A stretch of DNA of 64,000 bases, taken from contig OZ244854.1 in assembly GCA_965220985.1 (NCBI GenBank), positions 3,410,001-3,474,000 of the forward strand, in the 5' to 3' direction. Position 1 is the first letter of the stretch, and every line of letters starts with the position of its first letter. Source of the stretch: JAPPHA01 sp965220985 (GTDB lineage Bacteria; Pseudomonadota; Alphaproteobacteria; Rhodobacterales; Rhodobacteraceae). This document shows positions 54,137-63,862 of this stretch, in pieces. Both the position numbers and the translations under genes were made by a program. Below the pieces are notes generated by a model. The model had not been told where the DNA came from. It saw nothing but the letters and a program-made list of their open reading frames with translations, and did not search any database.

Positions 54137-56713
54137 TCACCGTTCGGCATCCGACGCAGTTTCCTCGACGAGAGACCTCCACCATCCCCGTCGAGGTTTT
54201 TCATCTGATCGGGCATTGGCGGGAGCATTGTCTTGCGAAACGGCATCTTCTGGAGCAGCTTCCTCGCTGGAAGACACAACGGTCGCAGATTCGTCATCTT
54301 CATCATGGTGAAGGGGTTCGTCGTTCAGGATGATCGACGACTCTTCGGGAACCGCCGCCTCGATCTCGGTGTCGTTATCCGCGTGATCCGCAAGGTTTCC
54401 ATTGCCCTCATCCGAACCCTCGCGGTCCTGATCTGTCACGGTGTCTTGATCGCCGGCCACAGTCTCCTGCCCGGCCGAAGGACCGTTCGCACCGTCGGCA
54501 CGAACCAAGTTTTCGTCGCCTTCGTTGCCTTCGTCGCTTGAGCCGTCATTGCCGGCCTCAACCGCGGCGCTGTCATTCGACCTGCCGGTTCGGCGCGACC
54601 TGCGTCGTCGCCCTCGACGCGAGCCTTTCTGGTTGGCGGATTTTGCCTCGGATTCCCCCGCTTCCGGCTGGGCCGCATCATCGCCGGCGTCAGGGCTTGA
54701 CGATTCCGCCGCCGCATCATCACCGTGGCCAGTGTCGCCCTCGACATCTTCGACCGAATTTTCGGAGTCGGCTGATCTTGTCGTTCCCTGGTTGTCTGCG
54801 CCCCCGCGCGAACCGCGCCGTCGGCGTCGCCTGCGGCTCCGCCGGCTCGGCGCCGCTGCCTCTCCCTGTTCCGACTCGTCCTCGGAAGAAGCGGCTTCGC
54901 CGGGAAGGAGCCGATCGAGACTGAATGCCTCGACCGTGGCGCCCTGAATGCCTTCGTCGACATCGGGTTTCTTCCGTGACAGGGAAAACTCCGCAGCGGA
55001 CACCGACGCATCCGCCTCTATGCGTACCGTGATCGACCGTTCGGCCTCGAGAGTCACGATCGCTGCGCGCTTGTCGTTGATCAGGAAGTTTCCAACGTCG
55101 ACCGGCACTGTCGCAACCATCGTGTCGCCTTCTCGGCAACGCACCGACAGTTCGACCAATCGACGAAGAACCTGAAGTCCAAGCGACAAACTGGTTCGGA
55201 CGGACCCCAAGCCTTCGCAGTGCGGGCAGGGGACAGACGTCGATTCGAGCAGCCCCGGGTGCAACCGCTGCCTGCTCATCTCGAGAATTCCGAAACTGGA
55301 GATGCTGCCGATCTGGATGCGAGCCCGATCCGACTTGGTCGCCTCCTTGAGCATGCGTTCGACCTTGGCGTTGTCGCGTCGGTCGTTCATGTCGATGAAG
55401 TCGATTGCAATCAGCCCCGAGAGATCGCGCAACCGCAATTGGCGTCCGAGTTCTTCGGCTGCCTCCAGGTTGGTGCTCAAGGCGGTTTCCGCGACCGAAC
55501 CCTTCTTGGTCGCCCGTCCCGAGTTGACGTCGATGGCGACGAGCGCCTCCGTCGAATTGATCACGATCGATCCGCCCGACTTCAGCCTGACCATCGGATC
55601 GAGCGTTGCGTCCAGGAACCCTTCGATCCTGTACCGCGAAAACAGGGGCAACTTTTCCTTGTACTGCTTCACGCGCTTGGCGTGCGACGGCAAAAGCATC
55701 TTCATGTAGCGCTTTGCCACCTTGTACGCTTCTTCGCCCTCGACGAGGATCTCCTCGATTTCCCGGCTGTAGAGATCCCTGATCGAACGCTGGATCAGTC
55801 CACCTTCCTCAAAGATGAGCGTCGGCGCGATCGATTGCATCGTCAAATCGCGGATTTCGTCCCAAAGGCGGCACAGGTACTCGAAATCGCGCCTGATTTC
55901 CGCCTTGTTCCTCTTGGCGCCGGCCGTGCGCACGATCAGCCCTGCGCCGTTCGGGACCTCGATCCCGGACGCGATCTCTTTCAGCTTCTTGCGATCGGCC
56001 GCGTTGGTGATCTTGCGCGAGATGCCTCCATCGCGGGGTGTGTTGGGCATCAGGACACAATAGCGACCGGCGAGCGAAAGATATGTCGTCAGCGACACGC
56101 CCTTGTTGCCGCGTTCCTCCTTGACGATCTGGACAAGCAGGATCTGGCGGACGTGAACGACTTCCTGAATCTTGTATCGTCGCGGCAGGTATCGACGAAT
56201 TCGCGCGGCCTCCTCGACGTCGTTGACATCGTTGTCGACCTTGGTCCTGTTCCTTCGGCCAGACCTGCCCGACCGAGACGACTTGCCCGACGCAGTTTCC
56301 GTGTCCGGAGAGTCCTCATCGTCGGAAACTGCATCCGTTTCAGAGTCGCCTTGCGCGCTCCCGTCGGTCTCGCCTTCGTCCAGATCGCCCGGTTCGTCTT
56401 CGGTCTCGCTGGCGAGTTTCTCCATCTGCTCCGCATACTCGGCCTTCGACAGTTCCCTGTCGGCCACCGGAATCTGAAAATAGTCCGGATGAATTTCGGA
56501 GAAGGGAAGGAAACCGTGGCGATTTCCGCCGTAGTCGACGAATGCCGCCTGGAGGGACGGCTCTATCCGTTTGACTTTTGCGAGATAGATGTTCCCGGCC
56601 AGCCTGAGCTTGCCGACATTTTCAAAATCGAATTCCTCGACCTTGTTTCCTTCGGTGATGACGACGCGAGTTTCCTCCTCGTGCGTCGCATCAACGAGCA
56701 TTTTCTTTGCCAT
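54137..56713 (-). CDS. rne: Ribonuclease E
   Basis: Endonuclease and degradosome scaffold (858 aa). The S1 domain is split by an acidic insert (about residues 100-150). The catalytic core has AIDVNSGR and IDFIDMND (magnesium-binding Asp), and the zinc link CPHCEGLG. The C-terminal half (from about 600) is disordered, alternating Arg-rich (RRSRRRRRRRGSRGG) and acidic blocks, ending in GWWRSLVEE. GAGG lies just before the ATG. The long gap upstream may hold an autoregulatory leader. Confidence 0.96.
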   Translation of the reverse strand: MAKKMLVDATHEEETRVVITEGNKVEEFDFENVGKLRLAGNIYLAKVKRIEPSLQAAFVDYGGNRHGFLPFSEIHPDYFQIPVADRELSKAEYAEQMEKLASETEDEPGDLDEGETDGSAQGDSETDAVSDDEDSPDTETASGKSSRSGRSGRRNRTKVDNDVNDVEEAARIRRYLPRRYKIQEVVHVRQILLVQIVKEERGNKGVSLTTYLSLAGRYCVLMPNTPRDGGISRKITNAADRKKLKEIASGIEVPNGAGLIVRTAGAKRNKAEIRRDFEYLCRLWDEIRDLTMQSIAPTLIFEEGGLIQRSIRDLYSREIEEILVEGEEAYKVAKRYMKMLLPSHAKRVKQYKEKLPLFSRYRIEGFLDATLDPMVRLKSGGSIVINSTEALVAIDVNSGRATKKGSVAETALSTNLEAAEELGRQLRLRDLSGLIAIDFIDMNDRRDNAKVERMLKEATKSDRARIQIGSISSFGILEMSRQRLHPGLLESTSVPCPHCEGLGSVRTSLSLGLQVLRRLVELSVRCREGDTMVATVPVDVGNFLINDKRAAIVTLEAERSITVRIEADASVSAAEFSLSRKKPDVDEGIQGATVEAFSLDRLLPGEAASSEDESEQGEAAAPSRRSRRRRRRRGSRGGADNQGTTRSADSENSVEDVEGDTGHGDDAAAESSSPDAGDDAAQPEAGESEAKSANQKGSRRGRRRRSRRTGRSNDSAAVEAGNDGSSDEGNEGDENLVRADGANGPSAGQETVAGDQDTVTDQDREGSDEGNGNLADHADNDTEIEAAVPEESSIILNDEPLHHDEDDESATVVSSSEEAAPEDAVSQDNAPANARSDEKPRRGWWRSLVEETASDAER

Positions 56714-57458
56714 GTTGCCTCTTTGGCACGTGTTGCGCTCAGCATTGCCGTGTTCCTTGTCGGATCGAAAGGCTGCGCACGCACGTGCTCATTCTTTTTG
56801 CCACTGCAAGGTGGTGGTGATGACGTGTCGAAACAAGGCAGCCTCGCATCATGTCCTCAATTCCTTCCACTCTCGCATCGTGGTCGTTTCCTGGTTTTTA
56901 CCGATAGCAGCTTGGGTTTGTTCGCTTGGTATCGGCAACACTGTTCATCATCTGTTATCGCGGCATCCGGATTCGGACATCATGCCGAACCGCAGTCCCG
57001 TCGAGCAATTGATTGGAGCGGGTTTGAACCCGATCCGGGATCGCTTAGTGAATTTCTGCTGACGTTTCAATTCGATTCCGCATCATTTTTCAGTGAAACC
57101 CGTCGAGAGCCAAGATTCGGCGTCGTGTTCTTGCTTTCAGGTCACGGTCGCGCACGCGTTTGTCAGCCGGCTCGGCGGTCGTGCCTTCGATTTCGCAGAC
57201 GGATTTCCGGGGCTGACGCCAGCCGAGGTGCCCGGAATCCCCGAATTGTCGCCCGATCCGCGATCTCTCACCCGCTTGTCCGGATTGAACCTACCGATCG
57301 ATCGCCGACGATTCATGGAGGCTGACACCACCTCTTCACGCGATGCTCACGCGCGTGACACCCCTTCGGATCGCTGATTGCTTTGACGGACATGCGCGCC
57401 CGTCCTATAGGTGGCCATCAATCGGCGATGTGTCCACTCTCAAATGTGGAGCGGGGGT
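56714..57458. other. Long gap between divergent rne and mrcA; no gene found
   Basis: 745 bp where many alphaproteobacteria carry an N-acetylmuramoyl-L-alanine amidase gene. I found no frame resembling one. The first ~350 bp are relatively AT-rich and probably include the rne promoter and 5' leader. Confidence 0.55.
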
Positions 57459-60038
57459 GTGATCGGGTTTTTCGTGAAAGCAACGGCGGCGCTGTTCAGC
57501 AACGCGAGCATGGGACTGCTGGCCATGGCCTTGGCTGGCGCCGTGCTGTTCGGACACTACGGGCGAGGTCTGCCCGATCACGCCGCGCTTGCGACCTACA
57601 CGCCAGCCTCCGTTTCCCGGGTTTATTCGATCGACGGTTCGGTCATCGACGAATTTGCGGCCGAACGGCGATTCTTCACGCCCATTGACGACATTCCGGA
57701 CCTGGTCAAGGAAGCGTTCATCAGCGCCGAGGACAAGGATTTCTATCGGCATCGGGGTTACAATCCGATCGGAATGGCAAAAGCGGTTCTCGAAATGGCC
57801 CAGGGCGGAAGATTGCGTGGCGCATCCACGATCACGCAGCAGGTCATGAAGAACTTTCTGCTCTCGAGCGATCGTTCAGCAGAGCGCAAGGTCAAGGAAC
57901 TCATTCTCGCATCCCGCCTCGAGAACACCCTGTCCAAGGACAAGATCCTCGAACTCTACTTGAACGAGATCTTTCTTGGGCAGAACTCCTATGGCGTCAC
58001 TGCCGCTGCCTTGACCTATTTCAACAAGCCGCTCGATGATCTCTCGGTGGCCGAAGCCGCCTACCTGGCCGCCTTGCCAAAGGCTCCAAGCACGTACCAT
58101 CCGACCCGGCAGCTCGACCGCGCGATCTCGAGGCGGAACTTCGTCCTGCGAGAGATGGCCGAAAACGGCTACGTGAGCCCGGATGTGGCGGAAGCGGCCA
58201 AGACCGCGCCGTTGCTGACGGTCCAGTCGGGGGACATTCCGTCCTTCCGTTCCGTTCGCCCGCCGCGCGGCTACTTCACCGATGAAATCAGACGACAGAT
58301 TTCCCGACAGATCGGTCAGGATCAGTTCTTCTCGGGCGGGTTTGTCTTGCGCGCCACCCTTGATCCGGCGTTGCAGGCCGCCGGAGCGGCAGCGCTGCGC
58401 GACGGTCTCGAAAGGTATGATCGCGCGCAGGGGCTTTATCGCGGACCGATCGGTCGGATCGACACTGGCTTGCTGGCATCGGAAAACGACTGGCGGCAGG
58501 CACTGTCGGATCTCGACGTGGCCAGGGACATCCCCGGCTGGTCGCCTGCCGTGGTTCTGAATCTCACTGGCCAGGCGGCCGAGGTTGGAATTTCCAATGT
58601 CGAGTCGCTCTCCCGGCCTCACGTGATACCGATGAGCGACTTGACGTGGTCACCGCTCTTGAGCGACGGCAGGACAGGTCGCCAGGCAACGGTTCCATCC
58701 GACCTGTTCGAGACCGGGGACGTCATCTACGTCAAGGCCATCCCCTCGGATGATGATGAAGATTCTTCCAATTGGTCGCTTCGCCAGATTCCCGAGGTCC
58801 AGGGAGCGTTCATGGCAATGGATGCCCACACGGGCCGCGTTCTGGCCATGCAGGGCGGATTTTCCTACCAGCACTCGGTTTTCAACCGGGCAACCCAGGC
58901 GCTTCGGCAGCCCGGTTCGTCGTTCAAGCCGTTCGTCTACGCAGCGGCGCTTGACAGCGGCTATTACCCTTCGACGATTCTGATCGACGCTCCGTTCGCG
59001 ATCGAGACTCCCGAAGGAATCTGGGAGCCTGAGAACTATTCCGAAAAGTTCTATGGTCCGGTTCCGATGCGTGTTGGCATCGTCAAGTCCAGGAACCTGA
59101 TGACGGTCCGCCTGGCGCAGGATGTCGGCATGGAGATCATTGCCGAATACGCTGACAGATTTGGCGTTTACGACGACATGGAGCCGTATCTGGCCAACTC
59201 TCTCGGAGCGAAGGAAACGACCCTTTACAAGATGGTCGCGGCTTACGCGATGTTTGCCAATGGCGGCGAGCGCGTTGAACCGACGCTTGTCGATCGAATT
59301 CAGGACCGCTGGGGCAAGACGACCTACCGTCAGGACCGCAGGAACTGCGTCGGCTGCGGTGAAGGCGATCTGGCTCCGGGGACCGCGCCAACCATTGTCA
59401 GCGAACGCCAGAGAATCATCGATCGGATCACTGCCTTTCAACTGACATCGATGATGCTCGACGTCGTCGAAAGAGGAACGGCCAGACACACCGTGAAACT
59501 CGATTTTCCGGTCGCGGGCAAGACCGGAACAACGAACGATTCACGCGACGCCTGGTTCATCGGCTTTTCGTCGAAGATCGTCGCAGGGTGCTACATGGGG
59601 TACGACGAGCCGCGGCCCATGGGCAAGCGGGCGACAGGCTCCGGAATGTGCGGCCCCGTGTTCGACGCGTTCATGGAGGTTGCGGCCGAAAGCTATGGAT
59701 CATCCGAGTTTTCGGTCCCGTCCGGCGGTGTCTTTCTCAAGTTCGATCGCTGCAGCGGTGCCCGACTGCCCTCGTCAGCCTCTGGCGAACACGTGGTCCA
59801 GGAACTGTTTCGCGAAGGCGACCAGTACGCCGCAGACGAGTTGAACACGATCGGCGGCGGGTTCGGCGCCGGCGAGGACCTCCTGATCGACAGTTGCCTC
59901 GAAACTGCCGAGACCACCGTCGCGGAGGTGGAGGTACCTGCCGACACGATCATTGACGATGCGTCTAACATCCGCAACGAGGCGGACGAGGACGAGGATG
60001 CGTCGTTCGGATCTCTTTCGAGCGGCGGCCTTTACTGA
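57459..60038 (+). CDS. mrcA: Penicillin-binding protein 1A
   Basis: Bifunctional peptidoglycan glycosyltransferase/transpeptidase in the inner membrane (859 aa). A membrane helix near the start (residues 17-35) is followed by the GT51 domain (AEDKDFYRHRGYNPIGM, then GASTITQQVMKN). The transpeptidase domain has SSFKPF (SxxK), KSRNLMT (SxN) and AGKTGTTND (KTG). Start GTG 57459 has GGAG 7 bases upstream, better than the longer frame. An acidic C-terminal tail follows. prfB lies downstream. Confidence 0.95.
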   Translation: MIGFFVKATAALFSNASMGLLAMALAGAVLFGHYGRGLPDHAALATYTPASVSRVYSIDGSVIDEFAAERRFFTPIDDIPDLVKEAFISAEDKDFYRHRGYNPIGMAKAVLEMAQGGRLRGASTITQQVMKNFLLSSDRSAERKVKELILASRLENTLSKDKILELYLNEIFLGQNSYGVTAAALTYFNKPLDDLSVAEAAYLAALPKAPSTYHPTRQLDRAISRRNFVLREMAENGYVSPDVAEAAKTAPLLTVQSGDIPSFRSVRPPRGYFTDEIRRQISRQIGQDQFFSGGFVLRATLDPALQAAGAAALRDGLERYDRAQGLYRGPIGRIDTGLLASENDWRQALSDLDVARDIPGWSPAVVLNLTGQAAEVGISNVESLSRPHVIPMSDLTWSPLLSDGRTGRQATVPSDLFETGDVIYVKAIPSDDDEDSSNWSLRQIPEVQGAFMAMDAHTGRVLAMQGGFSYQHSVFNRATQALRQPGSSFKPFVYAAALDSGYYPSTILIDAPFAIETPEGIWEPENYSEKFYGPVPMRVGIVKSRNLMTVRLAQDVGMEIIAEYADRFGVYDDMEPYLANSLGAKETTLYKMVAAYAMFANGGERVEPTLVDRIQDRWGKTTYRQDRRNCVGCGEGDLAPGTAPTIVSERQRIIDRITAFQLTSMMLDVVERGTARHTVKLDFPVAGKTGTTNDSRDAWFIGFSSKIVAGCYMGYDEPRPMGKRATGSGMCGPVFDAFMEVAAESYGSSEFSVPSGGVFLKFDRCSGARLPSSASGEHVVQELFREGDQYAADELNTIGGGFGAGEDLLIDSCLETAETTVAEVEVPADTIIDDASNIRNEADEDEDASFGSLSSGGLY

Positions 60039-60183
60039 GACTCGAATCCCGCAAGACCGCCAACGGCAACCAAGCACGTCGGGCACAGAGACGCTGCATG
60101 CGGCAGTTTCAAGTCTCCTTGCTTGGCTGCAATCGGATCGATATGTGTGTGCGCCCGATTGAATGCGAGCTTCGGAGCAGGTC

Positions 60184-61302
60184 ATGCGGTCAGAAATTGA
60201 AAATACCGTCGCTTCGATCCGGCAATCGCTCGATCTGATTTACAGGCGGCAGAATCTCGAGACGGCAAGTCAACGGCTTGAAGAATTCAATGCGCGTTGC
60301 GAGGACCCCGATCTGTGGAACGATCCGGCCCGGGCGCAGCGATTGATGCGGCAACGGCAGTCGCTTGCTGATCAGATCAGTTCGCACGAGCGGTTCAACG
60401 CAGAATTGACCGAGGCCATCGAACTCCTCGAACTGGGGGAAGCCGAAGACGAGGCCGAGGTCGTCGAAGAGGCCGAGACGGCGCTGATCAACTTGGGCGA
60501 TCAGGCCAAGCAACGCGAGATCGAGGCGCTGCTTGACGGCGAAGCGGACGGAAACGACAGTTTTCTCGAGGTCAATTCTGGAGCAGGGGGAACCGAAGCC
60601 TGCGACTGGACGGCCATGCTCGCGCGGATGTACGAACGGTGGGCCCAACGCCGGGGGTTCAAGTTCGAGGAAATCGCGGTGCAACCCGGCGACGGGACCG
60701 GACTCCGCTCGTTCGCGTGCAGAATTTCCGGTGACAACGCCTATGGCTGGCTGAAGTCCGAATCCGGCGTTCACCGCCTCGTGCGGATTTCGCCCTTTGA
60801 TTCGAACGCGCGGCGCCATACCTCGTTCAGCTCGGTTTGGGTTTACCCGGTGGTTTCCGAGGACATCGAGATCGAGATCAATCCCGCCGACATCAGGACC
60901 GACACCTTCAGGTCTTCGGGTGCAGGAGGCCAGCACGTCAACAAGACCGACTCCGCCGTTCGCATGACACACATTCCGACCGGAATCGTCGTGACATCAT
61001 CGGAAAAGTCGCAGCACCAGAACCGGGCGATCTGCATGGCGTCGCTCAAGGCACGGCTGTACCAGCTGGAATTGGACGAGCGAAATCGCCAGACACGGGA
61101 AGCTCACGAAGCCAAGGGAGATGCAGGGTGGGGGAACCAGATCAGGTCGTACGTCCTGCATCCGTATCAGATGGTCAAGGACCTGCGAAGCAACTGGGAG
61201 ACGTCCGACACGAAGCGCGTTCTGGACGGCGATCTCGATGGCTTCATGTCATCGGTGCTGGCCCTGGGATCTGACGGCACGGACGGTCAGACACGACAAT
61301 AG
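60184..61302 (+). CDS. prfB: Peptide chain release factor 2
   Basis: Terminates translation at UGA and UAA (372 aa). GGQHVNKTDSAVR carries the GGQ motif and RISPFDSNARRHTSF the SPF stop-codon-recognition tripeptide. The frame is continuous, without the programmed +1 frameshift of enteric prfB. GGAG lies 6 bases before ATG 60184. Order mrcA-prfB is common in alphaproteobacteria. Confidence 0.97.
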   Translation: MRSEIENTVASIRQSLDLIYRRQNLETASQRLEEFNARCEDPDLWNDPARAQRLMRQRQSLADQISSHERFNAELTEAIELLELGEAEDEAEVVEEAETALINLGDQAKQREIEALLDGEADGNDSFLEVNSGAGGTEACDWTAMLARMYERWAQRRGFKFEEIAVQPGDGTGLRSFACRISGDNAYGWLKSESGVHRLVRISPFDSNARRHTSFSSVWVYPVVSEDIEIEINPADIRTDTFRSSGAGGQHVNKTDSAVRMTHIPTGIVVTSSEKSQHQNRAICMASLKARLYQLELDERNRQTREAHEAKGDAGWGNQIRSYVLHPYQMVKDLRSNWETSDTKRVLDGDLDGFMSSVLALGSDGTDGQTRQ

Positions 61303-61319
61303 GGCCGATGGCCGATCAG

Positions 61320-61351
61320 GCATCAGTCCAGACATGCAAATTCACTGATGC
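61320..61351. terminator. Possible terminator between prfB and bactofilin gene
   Basis: GCATCAGT and ACTGATGC pair around 16 bases in the convergent intergenic gap. The loop is long and no T run follows; weak candidate. Confidence 0.3.
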
Positions 61352-61426
61352 ACGGACGCACGAGCAGGGACAGGGCCCCGCCCGCCGCATGTCGGTCAAT
61401 TTCAAGTCAGGTATAACGCTGTCGGT

Positions 61427-62041
61427 CTATTCGGACCTGCCGGCTCCTGCGGCCTGTGCGGGTTGCGCTGCCGCGTTTGCTGCCTGGGCTGGTTCAGCCG
61501 CGCGCTTTGCCTGTTGAGCGCCTCGCTGCGAAGACTGCTCTTTCCCGTTGTCGAGAGGCTTGTCCCGCCTGCTGACCTTGCCGTCGAACCGTGCGCCGCT
61601 CTCGATGGCAATCGTCTTGTGAATGATGTCACCGACCACATGGGCACTTGATGTCAGTCGAACCTTGACCCCGCGAATCATCCCTTCGACCTTGCCATTG
61701 ACGACCACATCGTCCGCCACGACGACGCCCGTGATCTTGGCAGTTTCGCCGATGGTGACCATGTGGGCACGAACGTCGCCCTTGATGGTACCTTCGATCT
61801 GGATTCCCCCGGTCGTGCGCACATTTCCTTCAAGGTAAATGTCGGTCGACAGCACCGACGCACGCGGTTTTGCCTTGTGAGGGGGTGCCGATGCGCCAGG
61901 AGGCGCTGACGGCGTGTCCTTTTGAGGAAAACTTGGCTTGGCATCCTGCGACGGGCGCGGGGTTACGGAAGGGCTTCCCACCGGTCCCGCGTCGGACCGA
62001 GCCCCGGGCGTTGCTGGCGCATTGCTCTTTCTAGAAAACAT
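61427..62041 (-). CDS. Bactofilin
   Basis: Polymer-forming cytoskeletal protein (204 aa). The central bactofilin domain (about residues 62-155) is a right-handed beta-helix with short repeats: DIYLEGNVRTTGGIQIEGTI, KGDVRAHMVTIGE, VVADDVVVNGKVEGMI, VVGDIIHKTIAIESGARFDG. Pro/Ala-rich N- and Gln/Ala-rich C-terminal tails flank it. The start overlaps the M23 peptidase stop by 11 bp. Bactofilins often scaffold such peptidases to shape the cell. Confidence 0.95.
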   Translation of the reverse strand: MFSRKSNAPATPGARSDAGPVGSPSVTPRPSQDAKPSFPQKDTPSAPPGASAPPHKAKPRASVLSTDIYLEGNVRTTGGIQIEGTIKGDVRAHMVTIGETAKITGVVVADDVVVNGKVEGMIRGVKVRLTSSAHVVGDIIHKTIAIESGARFDGKVSRRDKPLDNGKEQSSQRGAQQAKRAAEPAQAANAAAQPAQAAGAGRSE

Positions 62042-63347
62042 TTCGTCCTGCCTCCAGGTATTTTTTTGGATCTTTCGGGGTGCCGTTCACACGCACTTCA
62101 TAGTGAAGATGCGTCCCGGTGCTGCGTCCCGAATTACCCATATCACCGATTCGTTCACCACGCGAGACCATTTGCCCAACCCTCACGTGAATTTTCTTGA
62201 GGTGTCCGTAGACCGTTTCGAAACCGTGAATGTGCCTGACCCTGATCATGCGTCCGAAACCGCTGTTCCATCCGGCAAAAACGACTTTTCCATCCGCAGT
62301 GGCATAAATGGGCGCGCCCGATCGGGCGACCATGTCCACGCCTTGATGCTGCCTGATCTGTTTCGTGAACGGGTCTTTTCGCAATCCGAAGTTGCTCGAA
62401 TACCGATATCTGCCCGAGACGGGCATGGAGATCGGGATCTTCTGCAATGCGAGGCCGGTGAAATGAACCCGATCAAGCCGTTCGACCAGAATTCGGATGC
62501 GATTCGCGTGGGGGCCGTCGGACAATGTCTGCTCGATGCTCGACAAGGGTCCGCCACCGCCTCCGGCGTTCGAGAACCGTCGCCTCACCGTGTCGAGCAG
62601 ACTGTCGACTTCGACGCCGGACCGTTCCAGCGCCTTGTTCATCGGGACAAGCGCCAGTTCTACGGCACCCTCGATATTGCGGAAGATGAAGTCGTAATGA
62701 CCCTCCTGCAACTTGAAATCGTGCTGCAGTCCTTCGACCTGCTGCTGGAGATCAGCAATCGTCGCCGCTCTGGTATCAAGCTGCTTCAACGCTATGTCGA
62801 GCGTCCGCTCGACGGCATCCTGGAACTGCTCGGCACTCAATTGCTCGTCGACGCGGCTCGACAGTTGGTCCACCTGCGCGGTGAGGCGCTCGACTTCCGA
62901 TTGCAGACCGTTGCGCTCGAGGGTCAGCCCCGCGAGGCGTTCTTCGAGGACGGCAACATTGCGTTCGAGTTCGGTCTGACGCGCGAGAGCCTGAAGGTGA
63001 GCGCCTTTTTCGGCGCCGAGCTGCTGAACGACCTGTCGTTTCCGTTCGTTGTTCGCAGATGCGGACGCCATCAGCTGTTCGCTGTTCGACGCGAGCTCGC
63101 CTATCCGTTCCTGGTAGGTCGCGTGAACGACCTCGTCCTTTGCCTCGATCGAGTTTCGAATGCTGTACTCGATTCCGACGATTGCCGACAGCGACAAGAC
63201 ATAGAGAAACGCCGCCATGCCGCACAAAGCAACGACGGCCTGAACCCGCGGCGTGATGTGAATGTAGCGAACGGTCTCGCCCGTTTCCACCCGGATGGAA
63301 CGCTGTGGAAACAGTTTGTCTGCAGCAATTCGCCTCAAGGACATCAT
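62031..63347 (-). CDS. M23 family peptidoglycan endopeptidase with coiled coil
   Basis: Membrane-anchored LytM-type peptidase (438 aa). A short cytoplasmic tail, a membrane helix at about 35-58 and a long coiled coil (about 65-215) lead to the M23 domain near 315-425. Zinc ligands appear in RQHQGVDMVA (His and Asp) and GTHLHYEVRVNG (HxH). It is cotranslated with the downstream bactofilin, a conserved pairing in which the bactofilin positions the peptidase. Confidence 0.94.
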   Translation of the reverse strand: MMSLRRIAADKLFPQRSIRVETGETVRYIHITPRVQAVVALCGMAAFLYVLSLSAIVGIEYSIRNSIEAKDEVVHATYQERIGELASNSEQLMASASANNERKRQVVQQLGAEKGAHLQALARQTELERNVAVLEERLAGLTLERNGLQSEVERLTAQVDQLSSRVDEQLSAEQFQDAVERTLDIALKQLDTRAATIADLQQQVEGLQHDFKLQEGHYDFIFRNIEGAVELALVPMNKALERSGVEVDSLLDTVRRRFSNAGGGGGPLSSIEQTLSDGPHANRIRILVERLDRVHFTGLALQKIPISMPVSGRYRYSSNFGLRKDPFTKQIRQHQGVDMVARSGAPIYATADGKVVFAGWNSGFGRMIRVRHIHGFETVYGHLKKIHVRVGQMVSRGERIGDMGNSGRSTGTHLHYEVRVNGTPKDPKKYLEAGRNVF

Positions 63348-63862
63348 CAGGACGGCTTGAACTTCATCAGGTGGATCCTCAAAAAACCCATGACGCTTGC
63401 CACCTTACGATGGCAGCAGCACAATTGGTCTTTAGCCGATATCACGGAAAGTTTCAAATTGTTCCAGTCAATCATGAAAGATTGGCGACATTTCGCCAAA
63501 CATGGGTGTCAGGGATGGTAGTGGCGTTGATTCGCCGCAGATCCACGTTCGAGCGCGACCTGTCAAAACCTGTTGCGACAGACCGCATGAACCGTCAACC
63601 CGATTGTGGCGAAGTTCGGCCAGAAATGAGGGCCGTCGCCTGCTGAATCCGTCATCGTCGTCGGCATGATCCTGCTCGATTGGTCGTGACCGCGCCATGC
63701 CAGCACAGGTGATTTTTCTTCGGACGCGTGAATGGTCGATTTTCGCCGAGCGTGGAACTGTGCTAGTCAGTCCTTCAGCCAAATGCCCACCATTTTGCCT
63801 CATGATCGGTGTCGTTTCGGTTGTCAGGGAATTCGGGAACGAATGCACGAGGATTTGTCTCG
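63348..63862. other. Intergenic region, no gene identified
   Basis: 515 bp between the M23 peptidase start and the truncated gene at the right edge. Open frames here lack SDs and any recognisable similarity. It should hold the divergent promoters. Confidence 0.5.

Noticed and set aside
55220..57325. 701-codon plus-strand open frame opposite rne
   Set aside because: Antisense shadow of RNase E; composition is low in hydrophobic structure and no motif was found.
60184..60300. Programmed +1 frameshift in prfB
   Set aside because: The frame is continuous from the SD-supported ATG through the GGQ motif.
61938..63521. 527-codon plus-strand open frame opposite the M23 peptidase
   Set aside because: Mirror of the coiled-coil and peptidase codons; no independent support.
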